Positions 18,301 to 25,244 of a stretch of 64,000 bases of DNA are shown piece by piece. The first letter of the stretch is position 1. The number at the start of each line of letters is the position of its first letter. The position numbers and the translations under genes are program-made. This stretch comes from Bacillota bacterium (lineage in GTDB: Bacteria; Bacillota; Clostridia; Acetivibrionales; JAEZXR01): assembly GCA_023419605.1 (NCBI GenBank), contig JAEZXR010000020.1, forward strand, positions 62,001 through 126,000, read 5' to 3'. Below the pieces are notes generated by a model that did not search any database, had not been told where the DNA came from, and saw only the letters and a program-made list of their open reading frames with translations.

Positions 18301-18920
18301 CATACGACATCGGATATGGAGGCGTTGACCAGGTTCTTTCAACGGGTGACGATGTAAACCTCTTTGTAATGGATACGGAAATTTACTCCAACACCGGTGG
18401 ACAATCCTCGAAAGCAACACCGACAGCTGCAGTAGCTAAATTTGCGGCAGCCGGCAAAAAGATTCGGAAGAAGGACCTGGGCATGATGGCCATGAGCTAT
18501 GGGTATGTATATGTTGCTCAAATTGCCATGGGTGCCAACATGAACCAGACCATTAAAGCCATCACTGAGGCGGAAAACTATAAGGGCCCGTCTATTATCA
18601 TCGCCTATGCACCTTGTATCAGTCACGGTATCAAGTCCGGTATGGGAACGAGTATCTTTGAGGAGAAGCGGGCCGTTGATGCAGGCTATTGGCACCTGTA
18701 CAGGCATAATCCGATGCTGAGGGAGCAGGGAAAGAATCCATTTGTGATGGATTCAAAAGAGCCTACGGAATCTTTCAAAGACTTTATCTTAAATGAAATA
18801 CGATACTCTTCATTGGCCAATATATTCCCTGAGAAGGCAAATGAGATGTTTGACGCGGCGGAAAAGCATGCTCGTGAAAAATATGAGATGTATAAACGTT
18901 TTGCCGATATGAAGTACTAA
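15396..18920 (+). CDS. nifJ: Pyruvate:ferredoxin (flavodoxin) oxidoreductase, single chain
   Basis: At 1174 residues this is a full-length homodimer-type PFOR. It oxidises pyruvate with CoA to acetyl-CoA and CO2 and reduces ferredoxin, the central step of clostridial fermentation. The N-terminal domain starts METMDGNQAASYASYAFTEV-like (here ARFETMDGNQAA), then comes the domain with the conserved GDHQDVMACRQTGVAML. Two ferredoxin-type 4Fe-4S motifs follow (CIQCGRCSYVCP near 688; CTGCGNCADVCP near 744), then the proximal cluster and thiamine-diphosphate domain with CPGCGETPY, GDGWAYDIGYGG and NTGGQSSKATP. All cluster ligands are present. AAAGGAGAG precedes the ATG; a terminator follows at once, so the gene is monocistronic. 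Confidence 0.97.
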   Translation: MARFETMDGNQAASYASYAFTEVATIYPITPSSPMAENTDEWSSRGLKNIFGQPVKVVEMQSEAGAAGSMHGSLQAGALTTTYTASQGLLLMIPNLYKMAGELLPGVLHVSARAIATHALSIFGDHQDVMACRQTGVAMLASNNVQEVMDLAAISHLSAISSRIPFIHFFDGFRTSHEMQKIKLIEHEDLAKLVDYNAIKEFRDRALNPEHPVIRGTAQNPDIYFQGREASNPFYDNVPQIVEQYMNEIARVTGRQYKLFDYYGATDAENIIVAMGSVCETIEETVDYLMAKGEKVGVIKVHLYRPFSVKHFMDVLPKTVKKIAVLDRTKEPGALAEPLYLDVSRLFYNNEIKPLIVGGRYGLGSKDTRPSQIVSVFDNLKQENPKDRFTIGIVDDVTNTSLPEGDIIETTPEGTTSCKFWGLGSDGTVSANKSAVKIIGGNTDMYAQAYFSYDSKKSGGSTISHLRFGKKPIRSPYLIYNADYIACHNKSFIYHYDILKGLKKNGTFVLNCPWKVEELDDKLPAKLKRYIAKNNINFYVIDAIDIAGQVGLGGRINMIMQTAFFKLANIIPVDQAIEYLKKSIEKAYGKKGQKIVDMNKAAVDKSIEALTKVEVPTSWGDVEEPIEPHDDSPDFIKRIQRPMARMEGDELPVSAFRGMEDGTHPLGTTSYEKRGIAVMLPQWQPEHCIQCGRCSYVCPHATVRLFLLDEQEAAKAPEAFVTKKAIGKGMENYQFKVQVSPLDCTGCGNCADVCPTNPKALVMQPAEQEIEAEAENWEFAVTVSEKEGLMDQKTLKGSQLIRPLLEFNGACPGCGETPYIRLLTQLYGDRMMIANATGCSSIWSASSPSTSYTTNSEGKGPAWANSLFEDNAEFGYGMYLGARQIRERVADLMKEAINDTNIEDKLKDAFSKWLEVIDDGEGSKVASSNILTLMKGYNYEGNKVLEEIMEKKDYLVKKSFWIIGGDGWAYDIGYGGVDQVLSTGDDVNLFVMDTEIYSNTGGQSSKATPTAAVAKFAAAGKKIRKKDLGMMAMSYGYVYVAQIAMGANMNQTIKAITEAENYKGPSIIIAYAPCISHGIKSGMGTSIFEEKRAVDAGYWHLYRHNPMLREQGKNPFVMDSKEPTESFKDFILNEIRYSSLANIFPEKANEMFDAAEKHAREKYEMYKRFADMKY

Positions 18921-18927
18921 AGGCAGG

Positions 18928-18950
18928 AACCTCCCAAACGGGAGGTTTTC
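18928..18950 (+). terminator. Terminator of the PFOR gene
   Basis: An 8-bp perfect stem AACCTCCC / GGGAGGTT with a 4-base loop followed by TTCTTT. Confidence 0.88.
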
Positions 18951-19118
18951 TTTAGGTATAACACCGCTTTCGTGGAAATGTTAACAGAAAATTCATATAA
19001 AATCTGGTAAAATGAGTATACAGGGAACCAAAGGTAAATTTGGAAATTCGGTTGCAGGATGAAGGATAAAAGTGAATTGGATTACTTGTATTATAAGTTG
19101 TTTTAAGGGGAGAGGTAT

Positions 19119-19697
19119 ATGAAATTGCTTAAGGAAATACTCATTTTAGGAAGCCAGATACTTGCCGCATTTGTGGTGGCAATGGCGATCAATGTTTTCA
19201 TTTTTCAGCCTACCCGGGTTGAGGGGCAGTCCATGGAACCCACATTACACAACGGAGATAAAGTGATATTGAACAAGCTGCCGCACACTTTCCGCAGTGA
19301 GCCGGACTATGGGGATGTTATTGTGATTGACAGCCGGGTTGAGAAGCCGCGAAGCATCAAGGATGATATACAGGATATTCTTACAAATAATATTGTTGTT
19401 GTACTTATATCACAGAAACCGAAAAAAGAGGAAATATTCTGGGTAAAAAGAGTGATTGGAAAACCGGGGGATATCCTGGAATTTAAGTCAGGCGAAGTCA
19501 TAAGGAATGGTGAGATTCTGGATGAGCCCTACATCAAGGAGCAAATGCGTTATACAGCCAAGGATAAAATAATTGTACCGGAAGGACATGTATATGTAAT
19601 GGGAGATAACAGAAATTTCAGCAAGGACAGCAGAAGCATTGGCCCTGTCCCCATAGATCATGTCATAGGGAAATATGTGGTGAAGGTTGGCGGTTAA
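19119..19697 (+). CDS. lepB: Signal peptidase I
   Basis: 192 residues with one N-terminal membrane helix (about 10-30). The nucleophile is Ser38 in GQSMEPTL and the general-base lysine is Lys110 in FWVKRVIGKPGD; YVMGDNRNFSKDSR is the conserved box E. The enzyme removes signal peptides from exported proteins at the outer face of the membrane, and the window contains several probable clients (C39 peptidase, SLH protein, lamin-tail protein). A 25-residue polar insertion between the Ser and Lys boxes is longer than in minimal Gram-positive SipS proteins. AAGGGGAGAGG precedes the ATG. Confidence 0.95.
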   Translation: MKLLKEILILGSQILAAFVVAMAINVFIFQPTRVEGQSMEPTLHNGDKVILNKLPHTFRSEPDYGDVIVIDSRVEKPRSIKDDIQDILTNNIVVVLISQKPKKEEIFWVKRVIGKPGDILEFKSGEVIRNGEILDEPYIKEQMRYTAKDKIIVPEGHVYVMGDNRNFSKDSRSIGPVPIDHVIGKYVVKVGG

Positions 19698-19749
19698 ACA
19701 GAATACAGCGTAGAGTAATTTGTACAGATCGTAAGATGCTAAAAAAGCG

Positions 19750-19784
19750 AAAAGCAAGCCTCGATTGAAACGAAGCTTGCTTTT
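19750..19784. terminator. Bidirectional terminator between lepB and the DUF3787-like gene
   Basis: A perfect 10-bp stem AAAAGCAAGC / GCTTGCTTTT with a 15-base loop between convergent genes; it supplies a T run in both directions. Confidence 0.8.
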
Positions 19785-19790
19785 CATATA

Positions 19791-19958
19791 TTATTTCTGA
19801 TTGGCGTCTACATGCTTTTTGGCGTTGGCAACCTGAAATTCGGGCGGAATCGTTACATTGGACTTATCCTTGGTTTTCTCTATACTGGCCCATGCAGCAG
19901 TATCATGTCTTTCTATGGGCGTTGGAATATGATTTCTTTGATCCTTACTTTTAGCCAT
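19791..19958 (-). CDS. DUF3787-like small protein (55 aa)
   Basis: A minus-strand frame of 55 codons starting with ATG behind TGGAGGATTGATAATT. The protein begins MAKSKDQRNHIPTPIERHDT and contains ERHDTAAWASIEK and SNVTIPPEFQVANAKKHVD, which I recognise as resembling the DUF3787 family of short clostridial proteins, some described as spore-surface associated. Polar and soluble, no membrane segment. The assignment rests on memory of the family pattern; function unknown. Confidence 0.65.
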   Translation of the reverse strand: MAKSKDQRNHIPTPIERHDTAAWASIEKTKDKSNVTIPPEFQVANAKKHVDANQK

Positions 19959-20050
19959 AATTATCAATCCTCCATTTACTTATTTCTATTCTTTGGAGAA
20001 TTGATGATTTTTATAGATGAAAATTCTGGGATCATTCAAGGAGAGACGGA

Positions 20051-20106
20051 CTAAATAAAAGAAGGGTCTTGTAGGCGCATGCCTACAAGACCCTTCTTTT
20101 ATTTAG
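20051..20106 (-). terminator. Perfect 26-bp hairpin terminator of the RemA-like gene
   Basis: The arms 20051-20076 and 20081-20106 are perfectly complementary with the loop GCAT, and the sequence runs into T-rich bases on the minus strand (TTCTTTTATTTAG). The stop codon of the minus-strand gene lies inside the arm. An unusually long and perfect intrinsic terminator. Confidence 0.88.
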
Positions 20107-20483
20107 TGCTGCGCTCCATAGTCAAATTCGTGTTTAAGGAGTTCATCAATCCGTTTCTCAATCCTATCCAAATCAAAATCAGCTTCCTTTTTGATGCTCT
20201 TGCGAAGCATAGGCCCGATTTGCTGGATACTATCCTGAATATCCTTCAGAAGTTCGAATGCTGCCGCCGCTTCCATTTCCTCCTGAGGTGCTTCTACCAT
20301 ATTTGCGATAATTGAATTTTCGGTTCTTGATGCTACCAGTGGATTTTTAACATTCTCCACGTACACTAAGGTCCTTCTTCCTGGGCCTCTTTCATCCTCT
20401 ATGGGTTCCAGGCTGATCACCTTATCGGAACGAACAAATTTACCATAACCAAGGGGCACCATTACATTTTCTCTAACGTCCAT
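20103..20483 (-). CDS. RemA/DUF370-like protein with helical C-terminal extension
   Basis: 126 residues from the chosen ATG (MDVRENVMVPLGYGKFV); an upstream in-frame GTG overlaps the AAGGAAAGG ribosome site. The first about 65 residues resemble the RemA/DUF370 fold: a GYGKFV turn, then VISLEPI, RGPGRRTLVYVEN and VASRTENSIIANM, which parallels the GRRTRAVV and LSxxQPET segments of RemA. RemA is a small DNA-binding activator of biofilm matrix genes in Bacillus. The remaining 60 residues are a charged helical region not present in RemA (about 80-90 aa). Role inferred as regulatory; similarity is partial. Confidence 0.5.
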   Translation of the reverse strand: MDVRENVMVPLGYGKFVRSDKVISLEPIEDERGPGRRTLVYVENVKNPLVASRTENSIIANMVEAPQEEMEAAAAFELLKDIQDSIQQIGPMLRKSIKKEADFDLDRIEKRIDELLKHEFDYGAQH

Positions 20484-20788
20484 TGAATACACACCTTTCC
20501 TTATATAAATTAATGGGTTTATGAACTACTTTTATATCAGTATTTGTTTTTCATTATATACTTTTATAAGTTTCTCCAAAAAGGTACTATATTTATCATT
20601 CCCAGTGTAAGAAAATAAACACAAATTTTTAAATACAGGGATAAACCCCTGTAAGGGTCGAAATATTTATAGAAATGATTTTAACCATAAAAATGGGATA
20701 ATTATTCCTAGAAATTTTAAAAAAATTGAGGAAACACTATAGAATAGATATTAAATTTTAAAAAGTTTTTATTCAGGAGGTTGTTGAT
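20484..20788. other. Divergent intergenic region
   Basis: A+T-rich region between divergent genes. It contains a 6-bp hairpin ACAGGG / CCCTGT (20635-20652) and a possible promoter for the plus-strand gene (TTGAGG, 17 bp, TATTAA around 20727-20755). A GGTACTATATTT at 20583 resembles the -10 part of the promoter type found four times elsewhere but lacks its -35 part. Confidence 0.35.
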
Positions 20789-21120
20789 ATGAGATTAATT
20801 GCTAGATTACCCAATGAAGATCAGGCGAGTGCCCTGGTGGATTCATTGAAAAATATAGGGTTTCCAAGAAACCATATGATTGTAAGCGACATGGCGAAGG
20901 AGCAGGAATTTCACAGTGTCCAGGAAGCAACAGAAGCCGGTGTTGCAATGATTAAAACAGAACGGAACGGTTTGGAGGATTTGGAACCTTATGCAGCTGG
21001 AATAGAGGGCCTAAAGGAGACACAGGCATCCTTGTAGCTGTGAAGGTGCCCAAACATGGAGCCTCCAAAGTGCAGGAAGTAATGGAACAATCGGGGGCTA
21101 TTGAGATTATCCAGGATTAA
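20789..21120 (+). pseudogene. Small alpha/beta protein gene interrupted by a frameshift
   Basis: The first frame encodes 82 residues (MRLIARLPNEDQASALVDSL...) and stops at 21037. Directly at that point the -1 frame continues as GDTGILVAVKVPKHGASKVQ and ends naturally at 21120. Joined near the GGCCTAAAGGAG stretch, the two parts give a protein of about 110 residues with the beta-alpha-beta pattern of the neighbouring gene. A single-base indel (mutation or sequencing error) is the simplest reading; programmed frameshifting is possible but no classic slippery heptamer is seen. Strong AGGAGG ribosome site. Function unknown. Confidence 0.7.
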
Positions 21121-21150
21121 TCGAGGCTGAAGCAGTATGGAGGAAGCATT

Positions 21151-21600
21151 ATGCAAATCAAAGCGTTTTTTAGTGATATCAAATCTGCCAATAAAGTGGT
21201 TAGCAAGTTGAAAAATTCAGGTCTCTCAAATGCATATGTAGATATGAATGACCATTATATCGATGATGCAAATGCAGAAACCAATATCCCGGGAACGGAA
21301 ACTTCTATCAGTCTTTCAGCACTGGTGCTGGAATCGGATGCTCATGGAATCATACGGGATAAGGCACCTCTCAAAGCAGCAGACCCAATGGTCAGTGGTA
21401 TGGGCCGCCTCGAGGAAATTGCCGATGTTAACTGCCAGGTTCTGGTTGAAGTTAGCGACCAGGAGGCAAAACGGGTAGAACAGATTATAAAGGATGAAGG
21501 AGGGCATTTGGATAATCCTAATATTACAAAGCCCAAACTAAAGAATGAACGTCAAATAACGGCATATAATGCATTGGATGAAATGAGACGAGAGGTGTAA
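21151..21600 (+). CDS. Small protein of unknown function, related in layout to its upstream neighbour
   Basis: 149 residues beginning MQIKAFFSDIKSANKVVSKL, a beta-alpha start like MRLIARLPNEDQASALVDSL of the preceding gene, followed by an acidic, polar middle and a second unit containing CQVLVEVSDQEAKRVEQIIK that mirrors the VAVKVPKHGASKVQ end of the neighbour. The two are therefore probably diverged paralogues with a ferredoxin-like or GsiB/YflT-like stress-protein fold (inference). No signal peptide or membrane segment. TGGAGG precedes the ATG, and a terminator overlaps the stop codon, so the two genes form one transcription unit. Confidence 0.6.
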   Translation: MQIKAFFSDIKSANKVVSKLKNSGLSNAYVDMNDHYIDDANAETNIPGTETSISLSALVLESDAHGIIRDKAPLKAADPMVSGMGRLEEIADVNCQVLVEVSDQEAKRVEQIIKDEGGHLDNPNITKPKLKNERQITAYNALDEMRREV

Positions 21601-21613
21601 AGCACCTCTTTTC
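21591..21613 (+). terminator. Terminator overlapping the stop codon of the 149-aa gene
   Basis: AGAGGTG / CACCTCT stem with a 5-base loop that includes the stop codon, followed by TTTCTT. Confidence 0.8.
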
Positions 21614-21952
21614 TTACTGTGTAGGAAATTAAGTTTTTGAATCTCCCCTACATGGGGGTTGTAAAGTCTCCTTTGTCGATGTAAGTAGGGTGATCAGAAG
21701 TGTAGCTCCGTTGAAGGAAAGCATAAGGCCACCCGGCCAAGAACAAGGCGCGTTTGCATTTTGCTCTAGGGGGCAAGTTTTAAGGTGCTAGAGGAATCGG
21801 AAACAATATTTTATTTTAAGTGGGCAGACTATACTGTTAGTATTCCTTTTATATGGGTATATATTTAGGTGCTAAGCTATGCACATTTTTATACGGAACA
21901 GGGATACTATAAATAATATGGAATAAGTTATTATAGAGAACAACTCAGATAC

Positions 21953-22041
21953 AATCGGATTGACAATTGCTGATTTGGGCATCGTAAAGCCAATGGTTCT
22001 AGGGTTTTACAAGGTGCGAATCAGCTAAGTTCCATCCGAAT
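21953..22041 (+). ncRNA. Layered hairpin in the trxB leader (candidate structured RNA)
   Basis: Three nested helices enclose one another: AATCGGAT (21953-21960) with ATCCGAATT (22034-22042), GCTGATT with AATCAGC (21969-21975 / 22019-22025), and GTAAAGCC with GGGTTTTAC (21984-21991 / 22002-22010). The structure ends about 30 bases before the trxB start codon. The region 21614-21952 upstream holds no gene that I can support; it has a small hairpin CCCC-TACAT-GGGG near 21646. No known riboswitch consensus was recognised. Confidence 0.5.
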
Positions 22042-22072
22042 TTGTATAGTTCGGTGGCGAGGAGTGGATTAA

Positions 22073-22990
22073 ATGTATGATGTAATTATTATCGGCGGAG
22101 GGCCGGCTGGTTTTACGGCAGCACTTTATGCATCCAGGGCAAAGCTTGAGACTTTGCTTATTGAAAAAGCATTTTCGGGCGGGCAGATGGCTACAACTTT
22201 TGAAATGGAGAACTATCCGGGCTTTGAGGAACCCATCAGTGGAACTGATCTGGCCATGCGGATGGAAAACCAGGCAAAAAGGTTTGGCACAAAGGTTATA
22301 TATGACACAGTAACGGAGTTGATGCTGGATACGGTTATAAAAACAGTAAGAACGGAAAAGGGCATTTACCAGGGTAAAGCAGTTATCCTTTGTATGGGAG
22401 CGTCTCCCAGGGAGTTGGGCCTGCCAAATGAAAGAAATCTGAGGGGCATGGGAGTGTCCTACTGTGCCACCTGTGATGGTGCTTTCTACAGAAATGCTAC
22501 GGTTGCTGTCATTGGTGGTGGGGATACAGCGGCGGAAGATGCGATTTTTCTTACCCGTTTCTGCGAAAAGATTTATGTGATACACCGTAGAGACACTCTG
22601 CGGGCTACCAGAGTAATCCAGGACGCCCTGTTCAGCAACAAGAAAGTGGAATTCATATGGAATTCAACGGTTGAAGAAATCATTGGAGATACTGAAGTGA
22701 AAGGTCTGAACGTTAAAAACCTTAAAACGGATGAAATAAAGGAAATCAACGTGGACGGTATTTTTGTCGCTATTGGAAATGTACCGAATACAAAACTGGT
22801 TGAAGGCAAACTGGAACTGAATGGTGCCGGTTACATAGTTACGGACGAGAGCATGCAAACGAACATGTTCGGAGTATTTGCAGCCGGAGATATACGTGAA
22901 AAGCCGCTGCGCCAGGTGATCACAGCAGCGTCCGATGGGGCCATAGCAGCCTATATGGCAGAGCGGTACATCTATGAGAACCAGTGGTAG
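22073..22990 (+). CDS. trxB: Thioredoxin reductase
   Basis: A 305-residue low-molecular-weight thioredoxin reductase. It has the FAD-binding GGGPAGFTAALYASRA at the N-terminus, the redox-active CATC (Cys131 and Cys134), the NADPH-binding GGGDTAAEDA and the C-terminal FAD motif GVFAAGDIREKPLRQV. It keeps thioredoxin reduced in the cytoplasm. In clostridia some members of this family take electrons from ferredoxin instead of NADPH; the nucleotide motif GGGDTA and the following basic HRRDTLRA fit NADPH use. No thioredoxin gene is adjacent. AGGAGTGG precedes the ATG; a terminator follows. Confidence 0.93.
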   Translation: MYDVIIIGGGPAGFTAALYASRAKLETLLIEKAFSGGQMATTFEMENYPGFEEPISGTDLAMRMENQAKRFGTKVIYDTVTELMLDTVIKTVRTEKGIYQGKAVILCMGASPRELGLPNERNLRGMGVSYCATCDGAFYRNATVAVIGGGDTAAEDAIFLTRFCEKIYVIHRRDTLRATRVIQDALFSNKKVEFIWNSTVEEIIGDTEVKGLNVKNLKTDEIKEINVDGIFVAIGNVPNTKLVEGKLELNGAGYIVTDESMQTNMFGVFAAGDIREKPLRQVITAASDGAIAAYMAERYIYENQW

Positions 22991-22999
22991 AAATATGAT

Positions 23000-23034
23000 A
23001 AAAGGGTGAGAGCGGATTGCGCTTTCACCCTTTT
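23000..23034 (+). terminator. Terminator of trxB
   Basis: A 10-bp stem AAAAGGGTGA / TCACCCTTTT with a 15-base loop running directly into T residues. Confidence 0.88.
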
Positions 23035-23082
23035 ACCATATAGTAAAGTTACTGCCAATTATAGTTTAAAAATAAGAAAACC

Positions 23083-23111
23083 TTGCTCATTCAACCGTGT
23101 TGAATTATAAT
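23083..23111 (+). promoter_or_regulatory. Promoter with embedded dyad upstream of EamA transporter
   Basis: TTGCTC and TATAAT are 17 bp apart. The spacer contains the perfect dyad TTCAACcgtGTTGAA (23090-23104), well placed for repression. The XRE-cupin regulator encoded downstream in the same unit is the obvious candidate ligand (inference). Confidence 0.6.
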
Positions 23112-23212
23112 AAACGGTATGGAAACGATTTCATGGTTGTCCTATTGTACATAGACTAAGAGATGATATTGATGTTCAATAGTTATATTTGCAGCCGGAC
23201 TGGAGAAATTAT

Positions 23213-24130
23213 ATGGGTTATCTTTTATTACTGATTACTTCACTGATGTGGAGTTTTGTGGGAGTTATGGTAAAATCGGCCTCAAGTATGGTAGGCAGCA
23301 GTGTTATCACCCTATGCCGATTTTTATTCGGATTTGTCTTTCTGGGAATCTTTTTGTTAATCAAGGAAAAAAGGATTAATTTTATATGGAGAGATAAATG
23401 GATTTGGATGGGGGTACTAGGGAAGAGCAGCAATTATATTTGTGAGAATATAGCCATAACTATGGGAGTTGCTTATGGAAATGTTATCGTGGGACCCGTA
23501 CAGGCAATTTTCCTTGCATTTGTGGCAGTGCTGTTTTTCAAGGAAGAAATGAATTCAGCTAAGCTGACGGCTGTTATATTATGTATAACGGGAGTTTTGC
23601 TTGTCAGCTGGAAGGGAATGCCGCTGAAAGAGCTTCTAAGAGGCGGTCTGATCCCCACAGTCCTATTCACTTTATCTGCAATTGGTGCAGGGTTTCATGC
23701 CATAAGCCAAAAAAAGCTTATCACTTATATGGATTCAGGGAATATGAATTTTTCTGTCTTTTTCCTCAGTTCAATACTAACTGCTTTTCCTGTGCCTGTT
23801 ACTTTTGAATTCAAAGGAAATGTAAGCCTTTTAGCCATAGGTTCTCTGATCGGTCTGGGAATTGTGACAGGTGCCAGCTTTTATATCTATGCCGAGGCGC
23901 TGAAAAAGGTATCTTTCCTTGTTGCAACGGTTGTCAGCAACGCAAGTATCGTATTTACGATTCTGTGGGCCTGGCTGTTCTTTCACGAAACGATCAATGC
24001 TTATGTTATTACGGGAGTGGTTATACTGCTAATTGGGCTTATTATCATTAATATTCCCCGAGGAAAACTTATCGGCAGGTTGGCTGGTAAACCGGCGCAG
24101 CAACGTAATTTTTCCATGCCGGAAAGCTAA
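23213..24130 (+). CDS. EamA/DMT-family transporter
   Basis: 305 residues with ten predicted membrane helices in two EamA repeats; the first contains SLMWSFVGVMVK and the second starts around FTLSAIGAGFHAISQ. DMT-family proteins export amino acids, metabolites or drugs. I chose the ATG at the GGAG ribosome site (giving MGYLLLLITSLMWS) rather than an upstream TTG. The XRE-cupin gene follows after 37 bases, forming a transporter/regulator pair. The substrate cannot be told from the sequence. Confidence 0.85.
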   Translation: MGYLLLLITSLMWSFVGVMVKSASSMVGSSVITLCRFLFGFVFLGIFLLIKEKRINFIWRDKWIWMGVLGKSSNYICENIAITMGVAYGNVIVGPVQAIFLAFVAVLFFKEEMNSAKLTAVILCITGVLLVSWKGMPLKELLRGGLIPTVLFTLSAIGAGFHAISQKKLITYMDSGNMNFSVFFLSSILTAFPVPVTFEFKGNVSLLAIGSLIGLGIVTGASFYIYAEALKKVSFLVATVVSNASIVFTILWAWLFFHETINAYVITGVVILLIGLIIINIPRGKLIGRLAGKPAQQRNFSMPES

Positions 24131-24167
24131 TGTCCGGTTATAAAAAGTAATAGGAATGAGGAGTAGT

Positions 24168-24704
24168 ATGGAGATTGGACTTCGTATAAGAAAGCTGAGA
24201 ACTCAACAGAATCGCACATTACAGGAGATTGCAGATGTCTGTGGTTTTACGAAGAGTCTGTTATCAAAAATTGAAAATGGAGTGGTAGTACCTCCGGTAG
24301 CGACTCTCTCGAAAATTGCAAAAGCTCTGGGTGTCAAAATGTCGGCATTAATTGAAGAAGAGAGGAACGTAAGTAGTCTTTTTACGGTATCTGAGCTGAC
24401 AGAGAGAATGAATCAGGTAAAAACGGATAAGGGATACTCCTTCTTTACCTTTGCTGGCGAATATCCCAATAAAAAGATGCAGCCTTTTCTGTTCACAGCG
24501 AGAAAGGGAGAAGTGATAGAGCACAGGTTGTCTCATGATGGAGAAGAATTTATCTATATGCTGGAAGGAGAAATGAAATTCAAAGTAGGGAATGTGGAAT
24601 ATATTCTTAAACCCGGGGATAGCATTTATTTTGATGCTATGGAGGAACATGGTATGCTTCCCCTATCTGAGAAAATTAAATATCTCGATATCTTTGTTGG
24701 ATAA
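24168..24704 (+). CDS. XRE-type regulator with C-terminal cupin domain
   Basis: 178 residues from the ATG preceded by GAGGAG. The N-terminal helix-turn-helix (about 3-60) reads IRKLRTQQNRTLQEIADVCG then TKSLLSKIENG; the C-terminal cupin_2 barrel (about 95-175) contains HDGEEFIYMLEGEMKF and LKPGDSIYFDA. Regulators of this build sense a small ligand with the cupin domain and often control a neighbouring transporter or catabolic gene. It shares a transcription unit with the EamA gene, and the dyad in that promoter is its likely site (inference). Confidence 0.88.
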   Translation: MEIGLRIRKLRTQQNRTLQEIADVCGFTKSLLSKIENGVVVPPVATLSKIAKALGVKMSALIEEERNVSSLFTVSELTERMNQVKTDKGYSFFTFAGEYPNKKMQPFLFTARKGEVIEHRLSHDGEEFIYMLEGEMKFKVGNVEYILKPGDSIYFDAMEEHGMLPLSEKIKYLDIFVG

Positions 24705-24724
24705 TGCAAGAGAGGAGTTCTGCA

Positions 24725-24753
24725 TTGACAATGATTGGAATTCCTCCTATAAT
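24725..24753 (+). promoter_or_regulatory. Consensus promoter of a short transcription unit
   Basis: Perfect TTGACA and TATAAT with an exact 17-bp spacer, the best sigma-A promoter in the window, right after the XRE gene. Start predicted near 24760. Confidence 0.8.
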
Positions 24754-24793
24754 TAAAGTCGGAAATACATTTTATACGAAAGGAGTTGTTTGA

Positions 24794-24829
24794 ATGTTTG
24801 TAAAAAATGCTGAGGTGATTTTAATTTAA
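24794..24829 (+). CDS. Mini-ORF (11 aa) in the short transcript
   Basis: ATG 8 bases behind AAAGGAG opens MFVKNAEVILI and a stop. The ribosome site is strong for such a short frame. It may be a leader peptide, or the residue of a decayed gene. No run of identical amino acids gives a regulatory clue. Confidence 0.35.
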   Translation: MFVKNAEVILI

Positions 24830-24937
24830 TTAAATATCGGCATTGGTACGCCTGCACGTCTGAATCTCAGGCTTTGTTTGCGGTACCTGTGCAACTTCTT
24901 TCGAGCAACCTGAATCGTGTAATGAACAAATCGTAGG

Positions 24938-24961
24938 CACGCATCAAGCAGCGTGTTTTTT
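24938..24961 (+). terminator. First of two tandem terminators
   Basis: CACGC / GCGTG stem with an 8-base loop followed by six T residues. Confidence 0.65.
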
Positions 24962-24972
24962 GTTGCCTTTTT

Positions 24973-25005
24973 ATCCCGCAGGTGATCGTGATCTGCGGGA
25001 TTTTT
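24973..25005 (+). terminator. Second of two tandem terminators
   Basis: A 9-bp stem ATCCCGCAG / CTGCGGGAT with an 11-base loop followed by five T residues. Confidence 0.88.
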
Positions 25006-25075
25006 ACATGCTTTTTCAGGATATGCTAATGAAGATAACCCTACGAAGGAAGGTATTTTGGAAGGAGAGATGATT

Positions 25076-25225
25076 ATGGCTAAAAAGAAGGATATGATCG
25101 ACTATATAAAAGAAATCCGCACCAGTTGGGTAATTAACCCCAGAACAAGAGTGCAGGAAAATGAGATGAAAAACAAAAAGAAACGCAGGCAGGAAGAAAA
25201 GAAAATTATTAAGGATGAGTCCTGA
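25076..25225 (+). CDS. Very basic small protein of unknown function (49 aa)
   Basis: An ATG behind GAAGGAGAG opens a 49-codon frame with a high Lys/Arg content, including KKKDMIDYIKEIRTSW, VINPRTRVQENE and a lysine/arginine-rich tail. No membrane segment. The gene overlaps or abuts the ribosome site of the methyltransferase gene and is probably co-transcribed with it. Charge suggests nucleic-acid or ribosome association, but no family is recognised. Confidence 0.55.
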   Translation: MAKKKDMIDYIKEIRTSWVINPRTRVQENEMKNKKKRRQEEKKIIKDES

Positions 25226-25244
25226 TTTAAGAGGAGGAGATTCC

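Larger units (their letters stand above)
24760..25005 (+). ncRNA. Short transcript with mini-ORF, hairpins and tandem terminators (candidate sRNA or leader)
   Basis: From the promoter at 24725-24753 to two successive terminators (24938-24961 and 24973-25005) there is room only for an 11-codon ORF. The stretch 24840-24937 contains a hairpin GCCTG / CAGGC enclosed by GGTAC / GTACC. The unit either makes a roughly 245-base RNA or serves as a regulated leader for the small gene and methyltransferase that begin 70 bases further on. Confidence 0.5.
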
